Assembly (NCBI GenBank): GCA_002083525.1
Contig: LWDM01000006.1
Coordinates: 1-58,782, forward strand
Source: Proteobacteria bacterium SG_bin9
Lineage (GTDB): Bacteria > Pseudomonadota > Alphaproteobacteria > Rhizobiales > Xanthobacteraceae
Reading direction: 5' to 3'
DNA: 58,782 bases
The notes beneath the pieces are model-generated. The model had not been told where the DNA came from. It made no database searches and saw only the letters and a program-made list of their open reading frames with translations. The translations under genes were made by a program, and so were the position numbers. How positions within the stretch are numbered: position 1 is the first letter of the stretch; each line of letters opens with the position of its first letter. Positions 33,675-42,372 of the stretch are shown here, in pieces.

Positions 33675-34121
33675 TCAAGCCTCCGCGGCCACCTTCGTGC
33701 CGGGCAGCCGCGACGCGGGGAACGGTCCGAGCACCCTCTCGACCAGAGCGGAGTCGCAGTATTCCTTGATCTCCTTGATCTTGCCGTTCTCGAACCGCCA
33801 GATCATGCAGTAGTCGTTGTCGTAGCGGACGCCGGTCTTGGTGACGTTATCGCCCTTGGCCTCAACCACCACGTAATCGCCGTCCGCGATGAAGTTGAAC
33901 GCAACGGTGCGCGTGCCTTCGGCCATGAGCTCGCGCACGCGGCCGAGCAGGTTGTTGGCGATGACGTCGAGGCCGACAAACGTATGCGACCAGGAATACT
34001 GGCCGGTCACGACCCAGCGAACGTCGTCGGCAACATTGCTGCGGAATGTCGGGCTGGCGGTGCGGCTGCCGGCGTGTGTGTAAATCTCCTGAATGAGCTT
34101 CTTGTTGGCGGCGGCGCTCAT
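33675..34121 (-). CDS. NTF2-like (SnoaL) protein
   Basis: A 148-residue protein with the NTF2/SnoaL-like alpha+beta fold: AANKKLIQEIYTHAG, WVVTGQYSWSHTFVGLDVI, VVVEAKGDNVTKTGVRYDNDYCMIW (in parts) and KIKEIKEYCDSALVERVLGPFP. Such domains serve as enzymes or binding proteins for small molecules. GGAG 7 bases before the ATG at 34121 favours it over 34133. It is divergent from a LysR regulator and forms an operon with a DUF1127 gene. Confidence 0.82.
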   Translation of the reverse strand: MSAAANKKLIQEIYTHAGSRTASPTFRSNVADDVRWVVTGQYSWSHTFVGLDVIANNLLGRVRELMAEGTRTVAFNFIADGDYVVVEAKGDNVTKTGVRYDNDYCMIWRFENGKIKEIKEYCDSALVERVLGPFPASRLPGTKVAAEA

Positions 34122-34159
34122 GGCGGTCTCCATCGGTATGAGTGATGGGCCGACTATCG

Positions 34160-34205
34160 CGCGCCGAACGTTATTCTTCCAATCAATAGGGGATATGATA
34201 TATAT
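34160..34205. promoter_or_regulatory. AT-rich divergent promoter region of LysR gene 1
   Basis: The interval between the NTF2-like gene and lysR-type gene 1 has an AT-rich block (ATATGATATATATTC) unlike the surrounding GC-rich sequence, with partial dyad symmetry. LysR proteins usually bind T-N11-A sites here. It is the only candidate region; no exact site is claimed. Confidence 0.35.
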
Positions 34206-34212
34206 TCGCCTT

Positions 34213-35139
34213 ATGAATTTAGCATCCCTCGATCTGAACCTCCTCGTCGCCCTCGATGCGCTGCTGCTCGAGGCCAATGTCAGCCGCGCCGCCACGCGCA
34301 TCGGCCTGTCGCAGCCGGCGGCCAGTCACGCGCTGCAGCGGCTGCGTACGATGCTCGACGATCCGCTGCTGGTGCGCGTCGGCTCGCGCATGGAATTGAC
34401 GCCGCGGGCGCAGGCGCTGCGCGCGCCGCTCACACAGACGCTCGAGCAGGTGCGCGGGCTGCTCACCACCGACGGCTTCGACGCGGCGCGCAGCCAGCGC
34501 GTGTTCCACATCATGATGGGCGACATCATCTCCGAGCTGCTGTTGCCGATGCTGGCGATCCGGGTCGGCGAGCAGGCGCCGAACGTGCGCCTCAACTTCG
34601 TGCCATGGCGCTCGCCGCAGACGATGACGGCAGAATTTTCGCGCTCGCTCGATCTGATCATCTCGTGCCTCGGCGACGCCTATCCCGGATTTCACCGCGT
34701 GCATCTCTACGACGACAGCGACGCGCTCGCCGTGCGCAAGGGCCATCCGGTCGGCAAGCGGTTGAGCGATCCGGATACGTTCTTCAAGGCCCGGCACATC
34801 GCCGTGGTCGGCCGCGGCCAGAGCGAGGACATGATCGACGAGTGGCTGCGCAGCAAGCGCCTGACGCGGCAGGTGGCGCTGACCATTCCCGGCTACATTC
34901 CGGCGCTGCATGCGGCTTCGCACACCGATCTTGTCGCCTTCGTGCCGCGCCGTCTGATCTCGGCGCTGGCCGCACCGCTGTCGCTAATGATCGTCGATCC
35001 GCCGATCGATCCGGGCATGGACAAGCAGTTCATGTTCTACCCGACGCGGGCGCAGGTCGACGCCGGCTCGATCTGGCTGCGCAACCTGGTGCTGGAAACC
35101 GGCCGCGCGCTCGACAAGCCCAAGCGGAAAGCGGCCTGA
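34213..35139 (+). CDS. LysR-family transcriptional regulator 1
   Basis: A 308-residue protein. The N-terminal wHTH (residues 1-60) has LDLNLLVALDALLLEANVSRAATRIGLSQPAASHALQRLR (in parts), typical of the NodD/LinR-like group in its LxxLLVALDALLxE start. A periplasmic-binding-like effector domain follows. The ATG at 34213 gives the standard N-terminus. It is divergent from the NTF2-like/DUF1127 operon, which it probably controls (inference from LysR habit). Confidence 0.93.
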   Translation: MNLASLDLNLLVALDALLLEANVSRAATRIGLSQPAASHALQRLRTMLDDPLLVRVGSRMELTPRAQALRAPLTQTLEQVRGLLTTDGFDAARSQRVFHIMMGDIISELLLPMLAIRVGEQAPNVRLNFVPWRSPQTMTAEFSRSLDLIISCLGDAYPGFHRVHLYDDSDALAVRKGHPVGKRLSDPDTFFKARHIAVVGRGQSEDMIDEWLRSKRLTRQVALTIPGYIPALHAASHTDLVAFVPRRLISALAAPLSLMIVDPPIDPGMDKQFMFYPTRAQVDAGSIWLRNLVLETGRALDKPKRKAA

Positions 35140-35238
35140 CCCGCTATTCCCTTCATCGGACGTCATATTTCGCTCTGCGGACCATTGACTCCCGGTTACG
35201 GCCGGTGAAACATTGTTCCAATTTTAGAAGAGTTTTAA

Positions 35239-35254
35239 AGGGACTTAAGTCCCT
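35239..35254. promoter_or_regulatory. Perfect 16-bp palindrome upstream of the RTX gene
   Basis: AGGGACTTAAGTCCCT is a perfect 16-bp dyad, 64 bases before the RTX ATG and 100 bases after the LysR stop. It contains one half of a TTAA-N6-TTAA pattern (35235-35248). It may be an operator; the regulator is unknown. Confidence 0.5.
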
Positions 35255-35318
35255 GACTTTGAGGCGCATTTTTTCGCGCTGACTGCATCACCACCTTTGC
35301 CTGTAACGGAGTATTGCC

Positions 35319-36701
35319 ATGGCAAAACCGACAGTGACGAATATTCGTCCCCCGACAACACCTCCGAAAACATCCTGGAATCTGGACAACGCCGCCGATC
35401 AAAACGATCCCTATTACGCGTCGCTCGACACCAATCCGTCCGGCTTCGACAGCCTGCTCGCGAAGCTGAATCTGACCGACACGGGGCTGACCTCCAGCGT
35501 TCTTCACACCTACGACTACGTGTTCTTTGGCGTGAACGGCGGCATGGACGAGACCGTCGTCGGCCGGCAGGAGCATTCCGGCATCATCGTCACCGGCAAC
35601 GGCAAGGACAACGTCACCGGCGGCAACTGGGACGACATCGTCATGTCGGGTAACGGCGCCGATGTCGTTCACGGCGGCAAGGGCGACGACATCATCTTTG
35701 CCGAGAACGGCCCGGATCAGGCGTTCGGCGATGCCGACAACGATCAGATCTTCGGCGGCAACGGCCCGGACAAGATCATCGGCGGCACGGACAACGGTGA
35801 TTTCAGCGCCACAGCCGGAAGCCTCGCGCTCAAGGACGGCAAGAAGGCTTATGTCGGCACCCTTGCCGATTTACCGAACAATCTGGACATCAAAACAGGT
35901 CCGGCCGACCAGCTGCACAACACCAGCCCGCCGAGCTACATTCTCGAAGCGGGCAAGCTCTACGAAGTGCTGGAAATCAAGCTGACCGACGTCGCGCCTG
36001 TTGGTGCCACCGATCACGCACTGAACATACCGGTGACTGTCGCGGTGTACAAAGGTGGCGTCGGCGCCGCCACCATCGACGACCTTCTCGACATTTACAC
36101 GACCGAACTCGACGACGGCTACGTCACGCAGCTGGCGGTCGAAATCAAGAACAATGCCGACTACGCGAACGCGAAGGTCTACGTTTTCCTCAATCACCTC
36201 GACAAGAATAATTCGATCGATGCGCTGAAGCTGAACGACCCCGAAGATTCAGCCCAGACCAACGCACGGCCGCTTTCGAACTTCGACGCCGTCGTGGATC
36301 AGACAGAAGATTCGTTCACCTTCGTCGCCGGCGACATTCTCACCGGCGGCAATTCGACTGCAAGCCTGCTGCCCGCGGGCGGCCTGAGCACCACCAACGT
36401 CTACGATCCAAACTTCAAGGTCGGGATCAGCGACGGTTCGCCGGACACGTTCATCTACAACAAGGTCGGCAGCGTCTATGACGGCGTCGACCTGATCACC
36501 GACTACAGCAAGATCGACGGTGACGTGATCGAGCTGCACGGCATTGCCCCGGCAAGCGTCAGGTACTTCGAGGAAACCGTCGACGGTCAGAACAACCTGA
36601 TCATCGCCTTCGACAACGGCAGCGGCGGCCTCGTCAACGACGCGGCGATCAAGGTGCTCGGCGCCCAGCATGCATCCGACGTGAGCTTGCTGTTCACCTG
36701 A
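35319..36701 (+). CDS. RTX-type calcium-binding protein
   Basis: A 460-residue acidic protein without a Sec signal peptide, as expected for type I secretion. Degenerate nonapeptide RTX repeats lie at about residues 92-156: GNGKDNVTGG, GNGADVVHGG, KGDDIIFAEN and GNGPDKIIGG. They would bind calcium. The rest has no recognised domain; the C-terminal 100 residues include DLITDYSKIDGDVIELHGI, a typical RTX tail. No transporter genes are in this window. A strong terminator follows, so the gene is monocistronic. Confidence 0.85.
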   Translation: MAKPTVTNIRPPTTPPKTSWNLDNAADQNDPYYASLDTNPSGFDSLLAKLNLTDTGLTSSVLHTYDYVFFGVNGGMDETVVGRQEHSGIIVTGNGKDNVTGGNWDDIVMSGNGADVVHGGKGDDIIFAENGPDQAFGDADNDQIFGGNGPDKIIGGTDNGDFSATAGSLALKDGKKAYVGTLADLPNNLDIKTGPADQLHNTSPPSYILEAGKLYEVLEIKLTDVAPVGATDHALNIPVTVAVYKGGVGAATIDDLLDIYTTELDDGYVTQLAVEIKNNADYANAKVYVFLNHLDKNNSIDALKLNDPEDSAQTNARPLSNFDAVVDQTEDSFTFVAGDILTGGNSTASLLPAGGLSTTNVYDPNFKVGISDGSPDTFIYNKVGSVYDGVDLITDYSKIDGDVIELHGIAPASVRYFEETVDGQNNLIIAFDNGSGGLVNDAAIKVLGAQHASDVSLLFT

Positions 36702-36718
36702 TAGACCTGCTCAAGGAC

Positions 36719-36749
36719 AAGGGGCGCCGCGCGGCGCCCCTTTGTTTTT
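36719..36749 (+). terminator. Rho-independent terminator of the RTX gene
   Basis: AAGGGGCGCCGC / GCGGCGCCCCTT is a 12-bp perfect stem without a loop spacer, followed by TTTGTTTTTG. It begins 17 bases after the stop codon. Confidence 0.9.
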
Positions 36750-36813
36750 GCAGGCGTTCGCGGTTGCCCCCAAACGGTGTCCCGTGTCATGACGCTCTCA
36801 TGCGAGGCGTATC

Positions 36814-38091
36814 ATGACTGTTCTCATTGCAGGCGGCGGCATCGGCGGGCTCACGCTCGCGCTCAGCCTTCATCAGATCGGCGTTCCCTGCCGCGTGTTC
36901 GAAAGCGTGCCGGAACTAAAGCCGCTCGGCGTCGGCATCAACGTGCTGCCGCATGCGGTGCGCGAGCTGATCGAACTCGGCCTGCATGACGAACTCGACA
37001 AGCATGGTGTCCGCACCAAGGAACTTGCCTACTTCTCAAAGCACGGCAAACCGATCTGGAACGAACCGCGCGGCCTCGATGCCGGTTACAAGTGGCCGCA
37101 GTTCTCGATCCATCGCGGCATCCTGCAGCAGATCCTGCTCGACGCGGCGATCGAGCGGCTCGGCCGCGACAACATTCTCACCAGCCATCATCTCACGCAC
37201 TTCAAGGAGATCGATGGCGGCGTGCGCGCGGACTTCGTCAACAAGACAACCGGCAACAATGCCGGCATTCATGACGGCAAGCTTCTGATCGCCGCCGACG
37301 GCATTCACTCCGCCATCCGCACCAAACTCTATCCGGATGAAGGTCCGCCGATCTGGAACGGCCGCATTCTCTGGCGCGGCATCACGCCGAGCAGCGCGTT
37401 CCTCTCCGGCCGCACCATGATCATGGCCGGGCATCAGGTGTTGAAGTTCGTCTGCTATCCGATTTCAAAGGAGCCGGATGCGAACGGCCAATACCAGATC
37501 AACTGGATCGCCGAACGCGAGTTCGACCGCACGCACGCGTGGCGGCGCGAGGACTACAACCGCGCGGCCAAGATCGACGAGTTCCTGCCGTGGTTCGAGG
37601 ACTGGCGTTTCGATTGGCTCGATGTGCCGGGCCTGATCAAGAACTGTCCGCATGCGTACGAATATCCGCTGGTCGACCGCGATCCGGTCAACCGCTGGAC
37701 GTTCGGCCCGGTGACGCTGATGGGCGACGCCGCGCATCCGATGTATCCGATCGGCTCGAACGGCGCATCGCAGGCGATCCTCGATGCGCGCACGATCACG
37801 CGCGAGATTCTCAAGCACGGCGAAACCATCGCCGCGCTCGAAGCCTACGAGGCCGAGCGGCGGCCCGCGACGACCGACCTCGTGATGCTCAACCGCAAGA
37901 ACGGCCCCGAGCAGGTGATGCAGCTGGTCGAGGAGCGCGCGCCAGGCGGCTTCAACGTCGTCACCGATGTGCTGTCGCAGCAGGAGCTGGAAGACATCGC
38001 CAACAACTACAAGCGTGTCGCCGGCTTCCAGGTGGAGGCGCTCAACGCCAAGCCGCCGATCGTGTCGATGCCGCACCCGCGCGCGGGTTGA
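36814..38091 (+). CDS. FAD-dependent monooxygenase (PhzS-like)
   Basis: A 425-residue class A flavoprotein monooxygenase. The N-terminal dinucleotide motif is VLIAGGGIGGLTLALSL. The central DG motif region is LLIAADGIHSAIRTKLYP, and GDAAHPMYPIGSNGASQAILDA binds the FAD phosphate. It lies in the group containing PhzS and similar aromatic hydroxylases. The substrate is unknown, probably a small aromatic. It is a single gene with its own terminator. Confidence 0.9.
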   Translation: MTVLIAGGGIGGLTLALSLHQIGVPCRVFESVPELKPLGVGINVLPHAVRELIELGLHDELDKHGVRTKELAYFSKHGKPIWNEPRGLDAGYKWPQFSIHRGILQQILLDAAIERLGRDNILTSHHLTHFKEIDGGVRADFVNKTTGNNAGIHDGKLLIAADGIHSAIRTKLYPDEGPPIWNGRILWRGITPSSAFLSGRTMIMAGHQVLKFVCYPISKEPDANGQYQINWIAEREFDRTHAWRREDYNRAAKIDEFLPWFEDWRFDWLDVPGLIKNCPHAYEYPLVDRDPVNRWTFGPVTLMGDAAHPMYPIGSNGASQAILDARTITREILKHGETIAALEAYEAERRPATTDLVMLNRKNGPEQVMQLVEERAPGGFNVVTDVLSQQELEDIANNYKRVAGFQVEALNAKPPIVSMPHPRAG

Positions 38092-38113
38092 GGGCAAACA
38101 TCAGAACAAACGC

Positions 38114-38145
38114 AAACGGCGGCCGAGCGGCCGCCGTTTCGTTTT
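38114..38145 (+). terminator. Terminator of the FAD monooxygenase gene
   Basis: AAACGGCGGCC / GGCCGCCGTTT, an 11-bp stem with a GAGC loop, then CGTTTT. It lies between the convergent monooxygenase and SDR genes and may serve both. Confidence 0.85.
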
Positions 38146-38156
38146 GATCGCGGGAC

Positions 38157-38996
38157 TTACGCCGCCTTAGCATCAAAGTCCGTCGAGAGCGCGAGGCCGC
38201 GCCATTCGTTCAGCTCGCGTTCGACATGCGCATGCTTGGCTTCGACGCGGGCGATGGTGTCGCTGCCGAGTTGCAGCCGGCTCGGCGGATTCTTCGCTGC
38301 GACCAGCGTCATGAACGCCTTCGCAAGCTTGCTCGGATCGCCGGGCTGCGCGTGGTTGGCGCCTTCCGCATGCGAGCGGGTCTTGCCGACCGTGTCCGCA
38401 TAGTCCGCGATCACCTGCGCCGTGCGCACGACGGATTGGTCATCGAGGAAGTCGGTGCGGAAGAAGCCGGGCTCCACCACCGTCACCTTGATGCCGAGCG
38501 GCGCGACTTCCGCATGCAGCGCCTCGCTGATGCCTTCGACCGCGAACTTGGTCGAACCGTAGACGCCCCAGCCCGGATAGCCGGTGTAACCGCCGACCGA
38601 CGAGATGTTGATGACGTGACCCGAGCGCTGGCGGCGCATGTGCGGCAGCACGGCGCGGGTGACGTTGAGCAGGCCAAACACGTTGGTCGCATAGACGCGC
38701 TGGGTTTCCTCGGCGCTCGCCTCCTCAATGCCGCCGAGCAGGCCGTAGCCGGCGTTGTTGACCAGCACGTCGATCCTGCCGAAGCGCTTCACGGCGATAC
38801 CGGCGGCTTCGTGCGCCTCGGCTTCCTTGGTGACGTCGAGCTTCACCGCGAGCAGGCGCTCGTGCTTGCCGAACTGCTGTTCGATCTGCTGCGGGTTGCG
38901 GGCGGTGGCGACCACTGCGTCGCCCTGGGCCAGCGCTTCCGCTGTGATCCGCGCACCGAAACCGCGAGATGCTCCCGTGATGAACCAGACACGCAT
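38157..38996 (-). CDS. Short-chain dehydrogenase/reductase
   Basis: A 279-residue classical SDR. The cofactor loop is FITGASRGFGARI, followed by VLVNNAGYGLLGG. ISSVGG and the catalytic YGSTK (Tyr-x3-Lys) complete the active site. Arg16 and the short loop after the second strand (TARNPQQ) suggest NADP(H) preference. Substrate unknown. Divergent from LysR gene 2, its probable regulator. Confidence 0.92.
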   Translation of the reverse strand: MRVWFITGASRGFGARITAEALAQGDAVVATARNPQQIEQQFGKHERLLAVKLDVTKEAEAHEAAGIAVKRFGRIDVLVNNAGYGLLGGIEEASAEETQRVYATNVFGLLNVTRAVLPHMRRQRSGHVINISSVGGYTGYPGWGVYGSTKFAVEGISEALHAEVAPLGIKVTVVEPGFFRTDFLDDQSVVRTAQVIADYADTVGKTRSHAEGANHAQPGDPSKLAKAFMTLVAAKNPPSRLQLGSDTIARVEAKHAHVERELNEWRGLALSTDFDAKAA

Positions 38997-39065
38997 GTTC
39001 CTCTCCTGTGGTTGAGCCCGGCGCCTCGCCGCAGCTGATGGGGTGAGAAATACGCCATGCCCGCC

Positions 39066-39114
39066 GATGAATTAATCCACTGTATTTTTGATGGACTACT
39101 GAGTATTATTCATC
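39066..39114. promoter_or_regulatory. Inverted repeats in the SDR/LysR divergent promoter
   Basis: GATGAAT (39066-39072) pairs with ATTCATC (39108-39114), and TCCA (39077-39080) pairs with TGGA (39092-39095). This AT-rich block directly before lysR-type gene 2 and upstream of the SDR start fits a LysR operator. Confidence 0.5.
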
Positions 39115-39115
39115 A

Positions 39116-40009
39116 ATGCTGATCAACCCCGCTGACCTGACGACGTTTCTCGCCATCGCCCGGCACAAAAGCTTCCGGGCGGCGGCGGCCGAGCTCGGGG
39201 TGACGGCGTCGGCACTCAGTCATTCCCTGCGCAACATCGAGGAACGGCTCGACGTGCGGCTGTTCAACCGCACCACCCGCAGCGTCGCGCTGACGGAAGC
39301 CGGCGAGCGGCTGTTCACGCGGATCACGCCAGCGTTCCGCGACATCACCGACGCGCTCGATGATCTCAACACGTTTCGCGGCAAGCCTGTGGGCACGCTG
39401 CGCTTCAACTCAGCGAAGCAATCGGCACAGCTGGTGCTGCTGCCGATCGTCACGCAGTTCCTGCGCGCCTATCCGGACATCAAGATCGAACTCACCACCG
39501 ACGATGCGCTCGTCGACATGGTGTCGGGCGGGTACGACGCGGGTGTGCGCTTCGGCGAAACGATTGCAGCGGACATGATCGCGGTGCCGATCGGCCCTCG
39601 CCATCGCTTCGCCGTCGTCGGCTCGCCTGGCTATTTCAAGGACCGGAAGAAGCCGGTCACGCCGCACGATCTCAGCAAGCTGCCGTGCATCCGCTTTCGC
39701 TTCGCCAGCGGCAACTTCTATCGCTGGGAGTTCGAACGCGGCGGCATGGAGGTCGAGATCGAGGCCGACGGCCCGCTGACGCTGACCGATCAGGATTTGA
39801 TGCTGCAGGCGGCGCTCGACGGCACCGGCCTCGCCTACGTCTTCGAGCAGCAGGCGAAAGAACTCATCAAGCAGAAGAAGCTCGTGCGCGTGCTGGAGGA
39901 CTGGTGTCCGGCCTATCCGGGTTTCTTTCTCTACTACCCGAGCCGCCGCCAGTTACCCGCCGCGCTACGCGCCTTCATTGACTTCGCGCGCGAGGCGAAG
40001 CTCGGTTGA
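39116..40009 (+). CDS. LysR-family transcriptional regulator 2
   Basis: A 297-residue protein. The wHTH part is DLTTFLAIARHKSFRAAAAELGVTASALSHSLRNIEERL (in parts). The FRTTRSVALTEAGERLF type (here FNRTTRSVALTEAGERL) places it in the CrgA/AaeR-like branch. The effector-binding half has GVRFGETIAADMIAVPIGP, typical of that branch. It starts 119 bases from the divergent SDR gene and probably regulates it. Confidence 0.93.
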   Translation: MLINPADLTTFLAIARHKSFRAAAAELGVTASALSHSLRNIEERLDVRLFNRTTRSVALTEAGERLFTRITPAFRDITDALDDLNTFRGKPVGTLRFNSAKQSAQLVLLPIVTQFLRAYPDIKIELTTDDALVDMVSGGYDAGVRFGETIAADMIAVPIGPRHRFAVVGSPGYFKDRKKPVTPHDLSKLPCIRFRFASGNFYRWEFERGGMEVEIEADGPLTLTDQDLMLQAALDGTGLAYVFEQQAKELIKQKKLVRVLEDWCPAYPGFFLYYPSRRQLPAALRAFIDFAREAKLG

Positions 40010-40065
40010 ACACGACGAAGCGATCGCCGGCACGCCGATGATCGCGTCCGATCTCCGAGAAAGTG

Positions 40066-40533
40066 TTAGCGCAGGATGCGATAGCGCTTGTGCGTCAGGC
40101 ACGTGTTGACGACGAGCGCGTAGTCGGCCGTCGCCTGATCGGCCGTGATCGCACCGCCGACGGCGACATCGCCGCCGACACGCTGCGCGGCGTCCGATGC
40201 AGCCGCAACCGTGCGCGCCTGCTGGAACGTCGAGACCGGGATGAACGACGCCACCGCGCCGGCGACCGAGATCGCGGTGCCCGCCACCTGCTGCTGGCGC
40301 GCGTTGCGCGCGGCAGCCTCTTGCGGCGCGGCCTGCTGACGGCACTCGGCGAGATCGCGGCGATACTTGTCCGGATTGACCCGATGCATGTCGACAAGCG
40401 GCTCGTAGATCGGCGGCAGCTCGGCATTCGATGCAGCCGCCGTCGCGGTCGGCGAGACCGTGCTGGCGGTTTGCGATGTCTGATTGCACGCAGCGAGAAG
40501 AAGGCCGAAACCGGCCACAGCAACAATACGCAT
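40066..40533 (-). CDS. Putative lipoprotein with glycine-zipper-like region
   Basis: A 155-residue protein starting with a lipoprotein signal (VAVAGFGLLLAAC; lipobox LAAC with Cys16). The middle (EAAARNARQQQVAGTAISVAGAVASFIP, in parts) is a small-residue-rich helix of a glycine-zipper type. Two Cys (C64, C147) could form a disulfide. No family assigned. It converges on LysR gene 2 with a 56-base gap. Confidence 0.7.
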   Translation of the reverse strand: MRIVAVAGFGLLLAACNQTSQTASTVSPTATAAASNAELPPIYEPLVDMHRVNPDKYRRDLAECRQQAAPQEAAARNARQQQVAGTAISVAGAVASFIPVSTFQQARTVAAASDAAQRVGGDVAVGGAITADQATADYALVVNTCLTHKRYRILR

Positions 40534-40644
40534 GAAAACGCCCCCAGAAAAAACTTACGCAACTCAGTATGACGAGAGGTAAGCACGGATGGGCCTGGTG
40601 AGGCAAGGTTCGACCGGCCCGGGAATAGTCGCAGCCGCAGCGTA

Positions 40645-41757
40645 TTAACGGCCGTCCAACCCGTGCGTGACGACCTTGCGCATCACGTTCGGCAGCGCCT
40701 CGCCTTCGGCATCGTCAATCGTAACCCAGCGCATGCCGTCCGGCGCACGCGTGCGTGCCGGCACTTTCGCGGTGTAGACCGCAAGCTCGAGCGGAAAGTG
40801 CGTGAACACATGAGTCACCACGCCCGCCTTGCGATGCCATTTTGCACCGCTCAGGTCGGGCGCTTGCTTCAACGCGGCCTTATCGTCCTGGCCCGCGATC
40901 CAGTCCGACGTCGGCACTTCGGTCATGCCGCCGAGCAATCCCTTCGCCGGACGCGTGCGCAGCAGGATCTCGTCACCGCGCGTGACGACGAACGCGGCGC
41001 CACGGCGCAGCTCGCCGGTTTTCTTCGGCGCCTTGCGCGGAAACGTCTCCTGATCGCCGCGCATGAGTACCGCGCAATTGTCGTTCAGCGGACACAGCGA
41101 ACACGCCGGCTTCTTCGGGGTGCAGATGGTCGCGCCAAGATCCATCAGCGCCTGCGCGCTGTCGCCTGCACGCGACGGACCGAGCAAGGTTTCGGCAAGT
41201 GCCTTGATGCGCGGCTTCGCGCCGGGCAGCGCCTCTTCGACCGCGAACAGCCGCGACACCACGCGCTCGATGTTGCCGTCGACCGGCATGGTGCGGCGGT
41301 CGAAGGCGATCGCGGCGATCGCCGCCGCGGTGTAAGGCCCGACGCCGGGCAGCGACAGCAGGTCTGCTTCCGTATCCGGAAAACGCCCGCCATGCTCCTG
41401 CATCACCGCGACCGCGCACGCATGCAGGTTGCGCGCACGCGAGTAATAGCCGAGCCCGGCCCACATGCGCAGCACGTCGTCGAGCGACGCGCGGCCGAGC
41501 GCCGTCACATCCGGCCAGCGGGTGAGAAACTTCTCGAAATACGGCCCGACCGCTTTCACGGTCGTCTGCTGCAGCATGATTTCGGAGAGCCACACGGCAT
41601 ATGGATCGGAACGCTCGCCCGGCAGCGCGCGCCAGGGCAACCGCCGGCGATGCCGATCGTACCAGGCGAGCAGCAACGCCGCGCGATCGGGGTGCGCGTC
41701 GGCCGTCTCCGCCCTGTCTGATTTCTTTCGCCGCACGGCGGCGCCTGATAGGCTCAT
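40645..41757 (-). CDS. mutY: A/G-specific adenine glycosylase
   Basis: Removes adenine mispaired with 8-oxoguanine. The 370-residue product has the catalytic Glu59 in LSEIMLQQTTV, the helix-hairpin-helix LPGVGPYTAAAIAAIAF and catalytic Asp in VDGNIERV. The 4Fe-4S motif is C-x6-C-x2-C-x5-C (CTPKKPACSLCPLNDNC). The C-terminal NUDIX-like domain (from about residue 245) reads 8-oxoG. The ATG at 41757 gives a family-like length; the frame is open upstream to 41826. It is divergent from the DUF721 gene. Confidence 0.95.
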   Translation of the reverse strand: MSLSGAAVRRKKSDRAETADAHPDRAALLLAWYDRHRRRLPWRALPGERSDPYAVWLSEIMLQQTTVKAVGPYFEKFLTRWPDVTALGRASLDDVLRMWAGLGYYSRARNLHACAVAVMQEHGGRFPDTEADLLSLPGVGPYTAAAIAAIAFDRRTMPVDGNIERVVSRLFAVEEALPGAKPRIKALAETLLGPSRAGDSAQALMDLGATICTPKKPACSLCPLNDNCAVLMRGDQETFPRKAPKKTGELRRGAAFVVTRGDEILLRTRPAKGLLGGMTEVPTSDWIAGQDDKAALKQAPDLSGAKWHRKAGVVTHVFTHFPLELAVYTAKVPARTRAPDGMRWVTIDDAEGEALPNVMRKVVTHGLDGR

Positions 41758-41798
41758 GCGGTCATGGTGACAAGGCGGTCGCGGCTTCACAAGTTCGA

Positions 41799-42278
41799 AT
41801 GAGCAAACCCGGTCCGATATCCGCAAAGCCGTTGTCGGTGCTGCTCGGCAGCACCATCAACGACGTGTTCAAGCGGCAGGGCTTCGCCTCGCGCGAACTC
41901 GTGACGCGCTGGGCCGAAATCGCGGGCGCGGAGATTGCCGCGCATTCGGAGCCGCTGAAAATCCAGTGGCCGCGCCCGGTCGAGGATCAGCCGCCGGAGC
42001 CGGCGACGCTGGTGCTGCGCGTCGAGGGGCCGATGGCGCTGGAAATCCAGCATTCGTCCGATGCGATCCTGCAGCGGGTGAACACCTTCTTCGGCTGGAA
42101 CGCGGTCGGCCGGGTCGCGCTCCGGCAGGCGCCGCTGTCGCGCCGCGAACCGCCCAAGCGCATGCCACCGCCGGATCCTGCCGCGGTGGCCAAGATCGAA
42201 AGCACGCTCGGCAATGTCGAGGACGATAACCTGCGCGGGGCGCTGGCCCGGCTGGGCGCAACGATCAAGCGAAAGTGA
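41799..42278 (+). CDS. DUF721 domain protein
   Basis: A 159-residue protein with the DUF721 pattern: PLSVLLGSTINDVFKRQGFASRELVTRWAEIAG (in parts), then LVLRVEGPMALEIQHSSDAILQRVNTFFG. This family, once called RNase-like or DciA-related, includes the replicative helicase loader DciA (established for the family). In Rhizobiales it lies between mutY and dsbA, as here. The ATG at 41799 starts 42 bases from the divergent mutY. Confidence 0.85.
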   Translation: MSKPGPISAKPLSVLLGSTINDVFKRQGFASRELVTRWAEIAGAEIAAHSEPLKIQWPRPVEDQPPEPATLVLRVEGPMALEIQHSSDAILQRVNTFFGWNAVGRVALRQAPLSRREPPKRMPPPDPAAVAKIESTLGNVEDDNLRGALARLGATIKRK

Positions 42279-42299
42279 CGTTTTCGTCAGGATGACGCG

Positions 42300-42320
42300 G
42301 GCGGGCCATTCCGGCCCGCC
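42300..42320 (+). terminator. GC-rich hairpin after the DUF721 gene
   Basis: GGCGGGCC / GGCCCGCC stem of 8 bp with an ATTCC loop, 22 bases after the stop codon. There is no T-tract, so termination efficiency is uncertain. Confidence 0.4.
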
Positions 42321-42372
42321 ATTGCCACAATCCTCGTTTCAAGCTAGCGAACAGCGGTCATTTTGAGCGCTA

